NCBI GenBank assembly: GCA_024742485.1
Contig: JANSYK010000001.1
Span: 1,736,001 to 1,800,000, forward strand
Length of the DNA stretch: 64,000 nt
DNA from: Alphaproteobacteria bacterium
GTDB taxonomy: Bacteria > Pseudomonadota > Alphaproteobacteria > Rhizobiales > Rhizobiaceae
Reading direction: 5' to 3'
The notes under the pieces: generated by a model
The model's database searches: none
The model's input: only the letters and a program-made list of their open reading frames with translations
Told to the model about the DNA's origin: nothing
Program-made: the position numbers and the translations under genes
Shown: positions 1 through 8,647 of the stretch, piece after piece
How positions within the stretch are numbered: the first letter of the stretch is position 1
Layout of the letters: every line of letters begins with the position of its first letter

Positions 1-339
1 GTGGACATAGAAGACCAGCCACACAGACACCGTCTCGGGCTTGAACTGCTCCCGGCCGAGGCTGGCGCGGATGATCGCCGACACCCGCGCACGCGGCGTC
101 GGCGCGCCACGTAGCTCATGTCGGACCTGACGACCATAATCGGTCAAAAGGTGACGCATGGCGGAGACGATCAATGCATCCTTGCTGCCAAAATAGTGAT
201 GCGCCAGACCCTGCGAAACGCCCGCACGCGTGGCTATGTCGCGAATGGTAATATCCAGGGAACCACGCGCATGAATGGCCGAAATCGCGGCTTCCACCAA
301 TGAACGCCGCCTGATCGGTTCCATTCCGACTTTGGGCAT
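1..339 (-). CDS. betI: BetI-type TetR-family repressor (C-terminus outside window)
   Basis: Only the first 113 codons are in the window. The protein begins MPKVGMEPIRRRSLVEAA, the characteristic BetI opening, and carries a TetR helix-turn-helix at about residues 30-52 (IRDIATRAGVSQGLAHHYF). BetI proteins repress choline uptake and glycine-betaine synthesis genes and are released by choline. The gene diverges from choXWV, which fits that role. The ATG at 339 was chosen because it gives the conserved MPK-G start. The ligand-binding half cannot be judged, and no betA or betB is seen here. Confidence 0.9.
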   Translation of the reverse strand, partial: MPKVGMEPIRRRSLVEAAISAIHARGSLDITIRDIATRAGVSQGLAHHYFGSKDALIVSAMRHLLTDYGRQVRHELRGAPTPRARVSAIIRASLGREQFKPETVSVWLVFYVH

Positions 340-412
340 GGGATGTCTCTCGTTCTGTCGCGTCGCCGGTTTTCGGCATTATGCGCCAACTGGTACCAAT
401 TGCCAGTTATTC

Positions 413-428
413 TTGAACAATCATTCAA
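413..428. promoter_or_regulatory. Candidate BetI operator between betI and choX
   Basis: TTGAACAATCATTCAA is an imperfect inverted repeat with TTGAA/TTCAA arms, lying in the divergent betI-choX gap about 75 bp from the betI start and 93 bp from the choX start. Known BetI sites are A+T-rich and contain TTGAAC/GTTCAA-like half-sites, so this is the best candidate in the gap. The rest of 340-520 shows no other clear element. Confidence 0.5.
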
Positions 429-520
429 TAAAAGCTTGCAAATCAACCCGCTTTGTGGCGCGATATGGCGACCAGATCATCAAGAAAGCGATATGGTATC
501 GCAAGAACGGAGACCCTGAT

Positions 521-1465
521 ATGACCCTTATCAAACATTCGCTTGTGGCCCTGGCCATGACAGCGGCGCTCGGTGGTGCTGCCTATGCTGCCGAACCGGA
601 AAGCTGCAAGACGGTACGCTTCTCCGATGTGGGTTGGACGGACATCACGGCCACTACGGCAGCGACCACGACCGTATTGGAAGCCTTGGGTTACGATACG
701 GACATCAAACTGCTGTCCGTGCCGGTGACCTACACGTCACTGAAAAACGGTGACATCGATGTCTTTCTCGGCAACTGGATGCCGACCATGGAAGCCGACA
801 TTGCACCCTATCGCGAAGACGGCTCGGTCGAAACGGTTCGTGAAAACCTCGAAGGCGCGAAATACACGCTGGCGACAAATGCCGCCGGCGCAAAGCTCGG
901 CATTGACGACTTCAGCAAGATTGCCGGCCAGGCGGATGCGTTGGGTGGCAAGATCTACGGTATTGAGCCGGGCAATGACGGCAACCGCATTATTCTCGAC
1001 ATGATCTCCAGCGACGCCTTCGGTCTGAAAGACTTCGAACTCGCAGAATCCTCCGAGCAAGGCATGCTGGCTCAGGTCTCGCGCGAAGACAAACGCGGCA
1101 ATCCGATCGTCTTTCTCGGCTGGGCACCACACCCGATGAACGCCAATTTCGAATTGACCTACCTGGCGGGTGGCGACGACCATTTCGGCCCGGATTTCGG
1201 TGGTGCGACGGTCTACACAAATGTGCGCAAGGGCTATGTCGATGAGTGCAGCAATGTTGGAGCCTTGCTCAAGAATCTCAAATTCTCGTTGCCTATGGAG
1301 AACGAAATCATGGGCGCCATTCTTGACGATGGCGAGGATCCGGCAAAGGCCGCTGCCGCATGGCTGAAGGCCAATCCTGACATGCTCAATGGTTGGCTGG
1401 CCGGTGTAACCACCGCCGACGGTGGCGATGGAATGGCCGCCGTCAAATCTAAACTCGGCCTTTGA
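521..1465 (+). CDS. choX: Choline ABC transporter substrate-binding protein ChoX
   Basis: The 314-residue precursor has a Sec signal peptide (MTLIKHSLVALAMTAALGGAAYA, cut before AEPESC) followed by an OpuAC-type quaternary-amine-binding fold. Hallmarks include FSDVGWTDITATTA near the N-terminus and VFLGNWMP around residue 85. It would bind choline in the periplasm and deliver it to ChoW/ChoV, encoded just downstream. The ATG at 521 was chosen over upstream in-frame starts because it places the signal peptide at the N-terminus and has an AACGGAGA ribosome site. A terminator-like hairpin follows and probably makes the binding protein more abundant than the permease. Confidence 0.92.
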   Translation: MTLIKHSLVALAMTAALGGAAYAAEPESCKTVRFSDVGWTDITATTAATTTVLEALGYDTDIKLLSVPVTYTSLKNGDIDVFLGNWMPTMEADIAPYREDGSVETVRENLEGAKYTLATNAAGAKLGIDDFSKIAGQADALGGKIYGIEPGNDGNRIILDMISSDAFGLKDFELAESSEQGMLAQVSREDKRGNPIVFLGWAPHPMNANFELTYLAGGDDHFGPDFGGATVYTNVRKGYVDECSNVGALLKNLKFSLPMENEIMGAILDDGEDPAKAAAAWLKANPDMLNGWLAGVTTADGGDGMAAVKSKLGL

Positions 1466-1480
1466 GAATCGACAAAGATA

Positions 1481-1510
1481 ACCGCCCCGCATCTGCGGGG
1501 CGGTTTTTTT
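1481..1510 (+). terminator. Rho-independent terminator / attenuating hairpin after choX
   Basis: A perfect 10-bp stem (ACCGCCCCGC / GCGGGGCGGT) with an ATCT loop is followed by seven more T. It starts 16 bp after the choX stop and precedes choW, so partial read-through would give more ChoX than ChoW/ChoV. Confidence 0.9.
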
Positions 1511-1604
1511 GGGTCTGCACTCGGGTGGGGAAAGCCGATCCAAACCAATGGATGAAATCACCGTTGCTTTGGTATATGAAAACGGCACAAGCGGGGAACA
1601 ATCC

Positions 1605-2441
1605 ATGGAATGGCTGACGCAATACAAGATACCCATTGGCCAATGGTCAAAGGCCGTCGTCGACTGGCTGACGGATCATGGCGCCTGGTTTTTTGACGGG
1701 CTGGCGCTCGGGCTGGAAACCGTGATCGAGGCCATATTGTGGGCCCTGCAAACCCCGCCACCGCTGCTGGTCATCGCAGCTTTCGTCCTGTTCTCCTACA
1801 TTGTTCGCCGTTCACTCGCGACGGCTGCCTTTGTCGCCATCAGCTTTCTGTTCATCGTCAACCAGGGCTACTGGGAACGCACCACCGAAACACTCACATT
1901 GGTCGTCTCGGCCTGTATCGTGTGCATGGTCGTGGGCGTTCCGATCGGCATTGCGGCCGCCCACCGGCCAAAACTCTATACGACCATCAGACCCGTACTT
2001 GATCTGATGCAGACCCTGCCGACCTTCGTCTATCTGATACCGGCAATCGTCTTTTTCGGCATCGGCATGGTGCCGGGTCTCATCGCAACAGCCATCTTTG
2101 TCGTGCCGGCGCCGATCCGCTTGACGCATCTCGGCATTTCATCGACGCCGCAGGCCCTGCTGGAAGCCGGTCAGGCATTTGGCGCCACAAAACGCCAATT
2201 GCTTTGGAAGGTCGAACTGCCCTACGCCATGCCACAGATCATGGCCGGCCTGACCCAGACGATCATGCTGTCCCTGTCCATGGTGGTGATTGCCGCGCTT
2301 GTCGGTGCCGACGGCCTCGGCGTGCCGGTGGTTCGCGCCCTGAACTCCGTCAACACCGCGCTCGGATTTGAAGCCGGTTTCGTTATCGTTGTGGTCGCCA
2401 TCGTACTTGATCGCATGTTCCGCGCCGGGGAGACGAAGTGA
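1605..2441 (+). CDS. choW: Choline ABC transporter permease ChoW
   Basis: A 278-residue inner-membrane permease of the ProW/OpuAB family. It has several hydrophobic helices and the coupling EAA region EAGQAFGATKRQLLWKVELPYAMP. The N-terminus MEWLTQYKIPIGQW matches rhizobial ChoW, so the ATG at 1605 (GGGGAA ribosome site just upstream) is preferred to starts further up that would run into the terminator. It forms the transmembrane channel for choline with ChoX and ChoV. Its stop codon overlaps the choV start by one base (TGATG), indicating translational coupling. Confidence 0.92.
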   Translation: MEWLTQYKIPIGQWSKAVVDWLTDHGAWFFDGLALGLETVIEAILWALQTPPPLLVIAAFVLFSYIVRRSLATAAFVAISFLFIVNQGYWERTTETLTLVVSACIVCMVVGVPIGIAAAHRPKLYTTIRPVLDLMQTLPTFVYLIPAIVFFGIGMVPGLIATAIFVVPAPIRLTHLGISSTPQALLEAGQAFGATKRQLLWKVELPYAMPQIMAGLTQTIMLSLSMVVIAALVGADGLGVPVVRALNSVNTALGFEAGFVIVVVAIVLDRMFRAGETK

Positions 2442-3502
2442 TGACAAAACCGGTTGTTCAATTCAGGAATGTCGACATCGTCTTCGGTTCCAATCCGTCG
2501 CAGGCCCTTCCCCTGATCGACCGGGGGGAAAGCCGCGAAACAATACAGGCCGAGACCGGACAGGTGCTCGGAGTCGCCGGTGCCACGCTTGATGTGATGG
2601 AAGGTGAAATCATCGTCCTGATGGGCCTGTCGGGCTCCGGAAAATCGACACTGTTGCGCGCCGTCAACGGCCTGAACCCCGTCATTCGCGGCGAGACGCT
2701 TGTCGATTGCGGAGAAAAGAACACCGATCCGCAACGCTGTTCCGCACGGGAATTGCGGCGTTTGCGCATGGATCGTGTGGCCATGGTTTTTCAGCAGTTC
2801 GGGCTCTTGCCATGGCGCACCGTCGCCGACAATGTCGGCCTTGGGCTCGAACTGTCGGGCATGTCGTCGTCCAAGCGCACTGAAAAGGTTCGCGAACAGC
2901 TCGAACTTGTTGGTCTTTCCGACTGGGCGGACCGCAAGGTCAATGAACTCTCGGGCGGCATGCAACAAAGGGTCGGATTGGCGCGCGCCTTTGCCACCGG
3001 CGCACCGATCCTGCTGATGGATGAACCATTTTCCGCGCTCGACCCCCTCATCAGGACGAGGCTGCAGGACGAGTTGATGCAATTGCAGGCGCAATTGAAA
3101 AAGACCATCATCTTCGTCAGTCACGATCTTGATGAAGCCTTCCGCATCGGCAATCGCATCGCCATCATGGAGGGCGGCCGGATCGTCCAGTGCGGAACAC
3201 CGCAGGAGATCGTCAAAAATCCCGTCAATCGCTATGTTGCCGACTTTGTGGCCAATATGAACCCGCTGGGCCTGCTGGTCGCATCCGACATAATGACACC
3301 TGGCAAACCGCAGGCCGCGCTGGCCTCGGAAGTCTTTTCGGCCACGGCAGCGCTCCATACCCCTCTTGTTGATATTCTTGATTCCATTGCCAAGCGGCCC
3401 GGCGCAATTGGCGTTGTGGACAATGGCGCAATTGTCGGAACGATTACGGCGCAGGATATTGTGAAAGGCTTGACCAGCCACCGGTCCTCTGCCACCGAGT
3501 GA
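2441..3502 (+). CDS. choV: Choline ABC transporter ATP-binding protein ChoV
   Basis: A 353-residue ATPase of the ProV/OpuAA family. Walker A is GLSGSGKST near residue 65, the Q-loop is VFQQFGLLPWRTV, the signature is LSGGMQQRV, Walker B is ILLMDEPFSALDP and the switch His is in VSHDLDEA. The C-terminal part after about residue 280 resembles the CBS-type regulatory extension of ProV but with only about 70 residues. It powers choline uptake. The ATG at 2441 overlaps the choW stop. Confidence 0.92.
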   Translation: MTKPVVQFRNVDIVFGSNPSQALPLIDRGESRETIQAETGQVLGVAGATLDVMEGEIIVLMGLSGSGKSTLLRAVNGLNPVIRGETLVDCGEKNTDPQRCSARELRRLRMDRVAMVFQQFGLLPWRTVADNVGLGLELSGMSSSKRTEKVREQLELVGLSDWADRKVNELSGGMQQRVGLARAFATGAPILLMDEPFSALDPLIRTRLQDELMQLQAQLKKTIIFVSHDLDEAFRIGNRIAIMEGGRIVQCGTPQEIVKNPVNRYVADFVANMNPLGLLVASDIMTPGKPQAALASEVFSATAALHTPLVDILDSIAKRPGAIGVVDNGAIVGTITAQDIVKGLTSHRSSATE

Positions 3503-3586
3503 TCCAGGACGACCCGGAAACAGGGCCATGGAGTCGCTGTTCCATCCGGGTCGCAAATGCAAGCGCGATACAATTGGGAGAATGAT

Positions 3587-4348
3587 ATGAAGGTTGAAGG
3601 ACAGGCAGCGATTGTGACCGGTGGCGGATCGGGACTGGGCGCGGGAACCGCGCGCATGTTGGCAGCAGCCGGCGCAAAGGTCGCAGTGCTCGATGTGAAC
3701 GAGGAAAACGCCAAATCCGTCGCCGATGAGATCGGCGGGCTGGCACTCGGCTGTGACGTTGTCAGCGCTCAGGCAGGGGAAGCCGCCGTGGCCGCTGCCG
3801 CCGAGGCCCACGGAGAAGCCAGGATCCTGGTCAACTGTGCCGGCATCGCCAATGCAAGCCGCATAGTCGGTCGCGAGGCACCACACGACCTGGAACTCTT
3901 TTCCCGCGTCATCAATGTCAACCTTGTTGGTTCATTCAACATGATGCGGCTGGTCGCCGACCGTGCTTCGAAACTCGATCCGATGGAGGATGACGAGCGG
4001 GCAGTCATCATTTCAACCGCGTCGGTTGCCGCTTTCGACGGACAGATCGGCCAGGCCGCCTATGCTGCCTCGAAGGGCGGCATTCATTCCCTGACCCTTC
4101 CGGCAGCCCGCGAACTCGCGCGCTTCGGCATTCGCATCATGACCGTGGCGCCCGGTATTTTCGGCACACCGATGCTGATGGGCATGCCGCAGGAAGTTCA
4201 GGACAGCCTGGCGGCATCCATTCCCTATCCCTCTCGGCTGGGAACGGCCGAGGACTATGCGTCGCTGGTGATGCACATCATCGACAACACCATGCTCAAC
4301 GGTGAAACCATTCGCCTCGACGGGGCCATTCGCCTGGCCCCGAAATGA
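3587..4348 (+). CDS. HSD10-type short-chain dehydrogenase (3-hydroxyacyl-CoA dehydrogenase type 2 like)
   Basis: A 253-residue classical SDR with NAD site TGGGSGLGAG at about residue 11, NCAGIANAS, catalytic Ser in STASVAA and Tyr/Lys in YAASKGG. The C-terminus (FGTPMLMGMPQEV, PSRLGTAEDYASLV, LNGETIRLDGAIR) closely follows mitochondrial HSD10 and bacterial 2-methyl-3-hydroxyacyl-CoA dehydrogenases. The likely reaction is NAD-dependent oxidation of a 3-hydroxyacyl-CoA. GGGAG lies 6 bases before the ATG. It sits between choV and a CaiB/AMACR-like gene, suggesting a short acyl-CoA pathway rather than choline oxidation. Confidence 0.8.
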   Translation: MKVEGQAAIVTGGGSGLGAGTARMLAAAGAKVAVLDVNEENAKSVADEIGGLALGCDVVSAQAGEAAVAAAAEAHGEARILVNCAGIANASRIVGREAPHDLELFSRVINVNLVGSFNMMRLVADRASKLDPMEDDERAVIISTASVAAFDGQIGQAAYAASKGGIHSLTLPAARELARFGIRIMTVAPGIFGTPMLMGMPQEVQDSLAASIPYPSRLGTAEDYASLVMHIIDNTMLNGETIRLDGAIRLAPK

Positions 4349-4352
4349 TCCG

Positions 4353-5396
4353 ATGGACCGGCCGCTCGAGGGACTGACGGTCATCGAAATGGCGGGCCTC
4401 GGGCCCGTCCCCTTCGCTTGCTACCTTCTCGCCGGACTTGGCGCTCGGGTCACGCGGATTGAGGCGAGCGGTCGGGCCGCCGTCTTCCTGCCGCTCGATC
4501 CGAAAACCAATCCCGACGCGATGATGCGCGATAGACGTCAAATCGATCTCAAGACCGATGATGGTCGCGAGACCGCAATCGATCTGATCGCCCGCGCCGA
4601 TGTCCTGATTGAAGGCTATCGCCCGGGCGTGATGGAGCGGCTTGGCCTCGGCCCGGATGACATGCTGCAATCAAACCCTCGCCTGGTCTACGCGCGGATG
4701 ACCGGTTACGGCCAAGACGGACCGATGGCGCAGCGGGCTGGTCATGATCTCAATTACATCGCGCTGTCCGGCGTCCTTTCAATGATCGGTCACAAAGGCG
4801 ATCGACCCACACCGCCGCTCAACCTGATCGGCGATTACGGCGGCGGATCCATGGTTGTGATCATGGGAATTCTCGCTGCACTCTTCTCCCGCCAGACCAC
4901 CGGCAGGGGACAGATCATCGACGCCGCCATGGTGGAAGGCGCCGCAATGCTCGCAACGCCGATCTTTTCCTTCATGGCTTCCGGTCTCTGGCACGGTGAC
5001 CGGCGCGGTGCCAATCTGCTCGACAGCGGCTGTCCCTTCTATGACACCTATGAAACGGCGGATGGCGGTCACATGGCCGTTGCACCTTTGGAACCCCAGT
5101 TCTTTGCCATTCTGGTTGAAACACTGGGGCTCGACGGGACCTGGACAGACCGGCAATATGACCAAACTGACTGGGAAGAATTGCGGGCCGTTCTGGTCGC
5201 AACATTTCGCCGGAAAACCCGCGATGAGTGGACCCGGATATTTGCCGATTGCGATGCCTGCGTCACCCCTGTCCTGACACCGCAGGAAGCCACGCTCCAC
5301 GCGCACAACACGGCCCGGGGGAGCTTTTGTGATGTGGATGGCCAGAAAATGCCGCAAATCGCGCCGAGATTTGGCGTCCGGCCAAAGGACCGGTAG
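4353..5396 (+). CDS. CaiB/BaiF family CoA enzyme, alpha-methylacyl-CoA racemase-like
   Basis: A 347-residue family III CoA-transferase. It begins MDRPLEGLTVIEMAGLGP and has the CoA-binding DLKTDDGR segment, the ARMTGYGQDGPMAQRAGHDLNYIALSG region and the GGGSMVVIMGILAAL helix. The GHDxNY motif supplies the His/Asp pair used by methylacyl-CoA racemases, so racemisation is at least as likely as CoA transfer. It starts 4 bases after the stop of the HSD10-type gene, so the pair is co-transcribed and may act on branched acyl-CoAs. The exact substrate is not readable. Confidence 0.82.
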   Translation: MDRPLEGLTVIEMAGLGPVPFACYLLAGLGARVTRIEASGRAAVFLPLDPKTNPDAMMRDRRQIDLKTDDGRETAIDLIARADVLIEGYRPGVMERLGLGPDDMLQSNPRLVYARMTGYGQDGPMAQRAGHDLNYIALSGVLSMIGHKGDRPTPPLNLIGDYGGGSMVVIMGILAALFSRQTTGRGQIIDAAMVEGAAMLATPIFSFMASGLWHGDRRGANLLDSGCPFYDTYETADGGHMAVAPLEPQFFAILVETLGLDGTWTDRQYDQTDWEELRAVLVATFRRKTRDEWTRIFADCDACVTPVLTPQEATLHAHNTARGSFCDVDGQKMPQIAPRFGVRPKDR

Positions 5397-5402
5397 CCGG
5401 TC

Positions 5403-6167
5403 ATGAACAACAAGACAGATCCCGTCCGCGAGACCGACGAGGAGGCGCGCCGGCTTGCGCGCCAATTGATCAGTTGTGCACGGTTCGGTTCACTGGCCGT
5501 CCTGTTGCCAGGTGACGGCCACCCCTTCGCCAGCCGGACCGCGGTCGCTCTGGATATTGACCGGACGCCGACTATTCTGGTGTCGCAACTCTCCAGGCAC
5601 ACGGCGGGCCTTGAAAACGACCCTCGTGTTTCTCTTTTGCTCGGCGAGCCCGGCAAGGGCGATCCGCTGGCGCATCCGCGTATCACGCTGCAATGTCGTG
5701 CCCGGCGGATTACGCGCGAGGACAAAGGCCACGGAAGACTGCGTGCCCGTTTCCTCCGGCGTCATCCCAAATCCGCCCTGTACATCGATTTCGGCGATTT
5801 CTCCTTCTTCCGGCTCGAACCGGATACGGCCAGTCTCAACGGCGGTTTCGGCAAGGCCTATGAGCTTGAACCCGGTGATTTTCTTATCGAATCACCAGCG
5901 ACGCAGGCGCTGGCCGAAACTGAAGAGAGCGCGATCGAGCACATGAATGATGACCACGGTGACGCGGTCAGTCTCTACGCGCAAAAACTTGGCAATGGCA
6001 AAGGGACCAATTGGCGTATCAGCGGAATTGATGCCGCCGGCTTCGATCTGCTTGGCCCGGACACGCTGTTGCGCATTGAATTCGACACGCCCTTGCAGGA
6101 CGCCGACCGGCTGGCGGCAGTGATGGCGGACATGGCCGCCCGTGCCCGGCGCCGCGACGAAGAATAA
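5403..6167 (+). CDS. HugZ-like FMN split-barrel protein with DUF2470 tail
   Basis: A 254-residue protein with an N-terminal pyridoxamine-phosphate-oxidase-like split barrel (about residues 10-150; SCARFGSLAVL, RVSLLLGEPGKGDPLAHPR) and a C-terminal DUF2470 domain with EHMNDDHGDAVSLYAQ. This is the architecture of HugZ/HutZ heme-utilisation proteins and related flavin-binding proteins of alphaproteobacteria. It begins 6 bases after the CaiB-like gene and is probably the last gene of that operon. Heme binding or degradation is a family-level guess and nothing nearby supports iron uptake. Confidence 0.75.
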   Translation: MNNKTDPVRETDEEARRLARQLISCARFGSLAVLLPGDGHPFASRTAVALDIDRTPTILVSQLSRHTAGLENDPRVSLLLGEPGKGDPLAHPRITLQCRARRITREDKGHGRLRARFLRRHPKSALYIDFGDFSFFRLEPDTASLNGGFGKAYELEPGDFLIESPATQALAETEESAIEHMNDDHGDAVSLYAQKLGNGKGTNWRISGIDAAGFDLLGPDTLLRIEFDTPLQDADRLAAVMADMAARARRRDEE

Positions 6168-6338
6168 CCGGCCGGTTGGCGACGAATTTTGTTGATTGCG
6201 CTCCGGATGCAGCCCATAACAGCAGACCGTTTCCGCCAACCCTTCACCTGAGCGCGATCGTGATGATGCCCCGTCAATGCGGCTGACGCGCCTGTTTACG
6301 GTTGGCCGAATGCAAATGAGAAAAACAGGATTACCAGC

Positions 6339-7304
6339 ATGCAGCACAAAGTCATTCTCGACACGGATCCGGGCATCGACGATACAATGGCCATCGCCTA
6401 CGCCATTGCCCATCCAAACATCGATTTGCTCGCCATGACCACCATTTTTGGCAATGTCTCGGTTGATGAATCGACGGAAAATGCTCTTCGATTGCTGGAA
6501 TTCTTCGAGCACGAGGCGGATGTCGCACGCGGTGAAGAGCGCCCGATTTCAATGGACCCCAATCCGCACAGCTATTCTGTCCATGGCGCCAACGGTCTTG
6601 GCGAAATCGAGCTCGCGCCGACAGACCGAAAGCCAGTTGCGCTTTCGGGTCCACAATATCTGGTTGAAAAGACACGCGAGTTTCCCGGCCAGATCAACAT
6701 TTGCGCGGTTGGCCCGCTGACAAATCTTGCCCGCGCGCTGGAACTTGATCCAACCATTGTCGACCGGGTGAAATCCGTCGTCATCATGGGTGGTGCGGTC
6801 TATCACCCCGGCAACATCTCGCCGGTCGCCGAAGCCAATATCTGGAATGACCCACATGCGGCCGACGCGGTTTTTGCCGCAAGCTGGCCGGTCGTGTTGG
6901 CACCCCTGGATGTCACGACACCGGTGATCCTGACTGCCAGCTTCTTTGAAGACCTGCAGGTGGAAAACCCGAAGGTCGGAACCCTGCTTGCGGACATGGC
7001 GAAATTCTACACCCGGTTCTATCGCAGCCATTCCGGATACAATGGATGCATTCCACACGACGTCATGGCGCTCACATACCTCACCGCACCGGGCATCTAC
7101 ATGCAAAAAGCCGGCTCTTTTGCCGTCACGACAAGCGGTCCGGGAATTGGCCAGACCATATTCCAACCGGCTGGACGGCGCGCATCAAACCCCATGTGGG
7201 CGCAAAGACCCAAGCACATTGCTCTGGTGGAAATTGATGCCGATTATTTCATCGGCGACTATTTCACGACGATTGCCGGACGCCATCCCGAATATGACAA
7301 GTAA
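6339..7304 (+). CDS. Nucleoside hydrolase (IunH family)
   Basis: A 321-residue inosine/uridine-preferring nucleoside hydrolase. The calcium-binding signature DTDPGIDDT is at residues 8-16, with AVGPLTNLARAL and the NIWNDPHAADAVF segment further on. These enzymes cleave N-ribosidic bonds to give ribose and a base in the cytosol. It follows 171 bp with no visible operator or gene (6168-6338), so it may have its own promoter. The next gene downstream is convergent. Confidence 0.88.
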   Translation: MQHKVILDTDPGIDDTMAIAYAIAHPNIDLLAMTTIFGNVSVDESTENALRLLEFFEHEADVARGEERPISMDPNPHSYSVHGANGLGEIELAPTDRKPVALSGPQYLVEKTREFPGQINICAVGPLTNLARALELDPTIVDRVKSVVIMGGAVYHPGNISPVAEANIWNDPHAADAVFAASWPVVLAPLDVTTPVILTASFFEDLQVENPKVGTLLADMAKFYTRFYRSHSGYNGCIPHDVMALTYLTAPGIYMQKAGSFAVTTSGPGIGQTIFQPAGRRASNPMWAQRPKHIALVEIDADYFIGDYFTTIAGRHPEYDK

Positions 7305-7318
7305 GGGTTCTTCCGGTC

Positions 7319-7618
7319 CTACAGCGGCCGGGCACTCTCAATCTCAAGCACCTTGAGCGACCGGCCAACCACGCGGACGGACTGTAATGCCTTGCCGAAT
7401 TCGGCGATATGGGCGCTTTTCAGATGGGCATCGAGATCCGCCTGGGACTCCCATTCCTCATAGACGCGAAACAGGGCCGCATTTTCCAGGTCCCGATAAA
7501 AGCGATAGACGATGCAGCCTTTTTCGGCAGAGGTCAGCCGCATCACTTCGATGACCGGTTCGATCAGCGTTTCAGAATCTTCCGGCGCGAGTTCTATGGT
7601 ACCGGTTACGACGATCAT
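7319..7618 (-). CDS. Antibiotic-biosynthesis-monooxygenase-fold protein (YgiN-like)
   Basis: A 99-residue ABM/quinol-monooxygenase-fold protein starting MIVVTGTIELAPEDSE, with the family patterns GCIVYRFYRDLEN and FRVYEEWESQADLDAHL. It is the usual length for a dimeric single-domain member. GGGGAG is 7 bases before the ATG. It lies 25 bases after the SDR gene on the same strand and is probably co-transcribed with it. Substrate unknown; a quinone or small aromatic/keto compound is typical for the family. Confidence 0.75.
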   Translation of the reverse strand: MIVVTGTIELAPEDSETLIEPVIEVMRLTSAEKGCIVYRFYRDLENAALFRVYEEWESQADLDAHLKSAHIAEFGKALQSVRVVGRSLKVLEIESARPL

Positions 7619-7643
7619 TGCGGGCTCCCCTGGCGGTGACGGT

Positions 7644-8447
7644 TTATTGCATGATCATGCCGCCATCGATCATGAACAACTGACCGGTCATATAGTCCGA
7701 TTCGGCGGAAGCCAGAAATGCGGCAGAGCCCTTCACGTCATCCGGATAGGAATAGCGCTTCATCAGGATCATGTCTTCGGCAAGCTGATCCATCGACTCC
7801 CCTTCCTTTTCGAATTTGCCGATAGCCACCAGGTCCTTGTCCAGTTGTTCCCACAACTCGGTTCGAACCACACCGGGACCGTAACCATTGACCGTGATAT
7901 TGTGTTCGACCAGCGCTTTCGCGCCGCCATTGATCATCGCCAGGACCGCGTGTTTCGAGCAGGCATAGGGCACGACATCGTCGAAGGCCTGCCTGGACAG
8001 TATGGAGCCGACATTGATGATCTTGTAGGGATAATCCTGCTTCCCCTGCTTGATCATCTGCTTGGCTGCCTCCTGCATCCCGATCAAGACGCCGAGAGCA
8101 TTGACATCCATGATCTTGCGGAAATTCTCCTCCGTAACATCGAGAAACATCAACGGTTTGTTGATACCGGCATTGTTCAACATCACATTGATTGATCCGA
8201 AGGCCTCGACGGTTGACTGGACGGCGGCCGCCATCTGCTCGCGCTGGGTCACGTCAAGAGCAACACCGATGGCTTCTCCACCGGCTGCATTGATGCGTTC
8301 GGCGACATCCCGGCAACCCTGCGCATTGACGTCACCGAGACAGACCTTGGCACCCTGGGCGGCGAAGTATTCACCGATCGCCGCGCCCATACCCTGAGCG
8401 CCGCCCGTGATAAGGACATGTTTACCGGCAAGTCTTGTTTTATCCAT
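7644..8447 (-). CDS. Short-chain dehydrogenase/reductase
   Basis: A 267-residue classical SDR with nucleotide motif TGGAQGMGAA near residue 14, NNAGINKP, and catalytic Tyr/Lys in YACSKHAVLA. It ends with the usual SDYMTGQLFMIDGG tail. Asp in CLGDVN after beta-2 suggests NAD rather than NADP. GGAGGATCCC precedes the ATG at 8447, which excludes longer upstream starts. It diverges from the sugar importer at 8648 and shares its control region, so it probably oxidises the imported polyol or sugar. Confidence 0.82.
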   Translation of the reverse strand: MDKTRLAGKHVLITGGAQGMGAAIGEYFAAQGAKVCLGDVNAQGCRDVAERINAAGGEAIGVALDVTQREQMAAAVQSTVEAFGSINVMLNNAGINKPLMFLDVTEENFRKIMDVNALGVLIGMQEAAKQMIKQGKQDYPYKIINVGSILSRQAFDDVVPYACSKHAVLAMINGGAKALVEHNITVNGYGPGVVRTELWEQLDKDLVAIGKFEKEGESMDQLAEDMILMKRYSYPDDVKGSAAFLASAESDYMTGQLFMIDGGMIMQ

Positions 8448-8550
8448 ATTGGGATCCTCCCGAAATTCTCCGCCGTACAAGGAATTGTCAGCTTGGCGTC
8501 GAACCGGGCCCGGTAAAATTCCAAAGATGTCCAGAATGAATACAAACCAG

Positions 8551-8565
8551 CCAGATTGGATAAAT
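8551..8565. promoter_or_regulatory. Operator copy in the divergent SDR / importer promoter region
   Basis: CCAGATTGGATAAAT shares the 10-mer TTGGATAAAT and 11 of 14 aligned bases with the palindrome at 13397-13411 in front of the HTH-SBP regulator. It lies about 100 bp from both divergent start codons. The match suggests that one regulator, probably the 13478-15298 product, controls both promoters. The remainder of 8448-8647 holds the separate palindrome at 8617 and otherwise nothing I recognise. Confidence 0.45.
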
Positions 8566-8616
8566 CCCCTGTTCATCGCCTGGCGTTTCTTCGGCAACAT
8601 TGAATCCGGCTGAAAG

Positions 8617-8628
8617 ATTTGGCCAAAT
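8617..8628. promoter_or_regulatory. Perfect palindrome ATTTGGCCAAAT upstream of importer ribosome site
   Basis: A 12-bp perfect palindrome ends 8 bases before the GGGAGG ribosome site of the binding-protein gene at 8648. Its half-sites are TTTGG/CCAAA, arranged the other way round from the CCAA/TTGG operator. It could be a second operator or a small mRNA hairpin in the leader. Confidence 0.35.
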
Positions 8629-8647
8629 AGGTAATGGGAGGACACAC

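Noticed and set aside
737-1636. Minus-strand open frame of about 300 codons over choX
   Set aside because: Fully antisense to choX and its terminator, with no motif or ribosome site.
2222-3886. Long minus-strand open frame (554 codons) across choW-choV-SDR
   Set aside because: Antisense to three clearly recognised genes; its composition is that of a mirrored high-G+C coding frame, with no recognisable domain.
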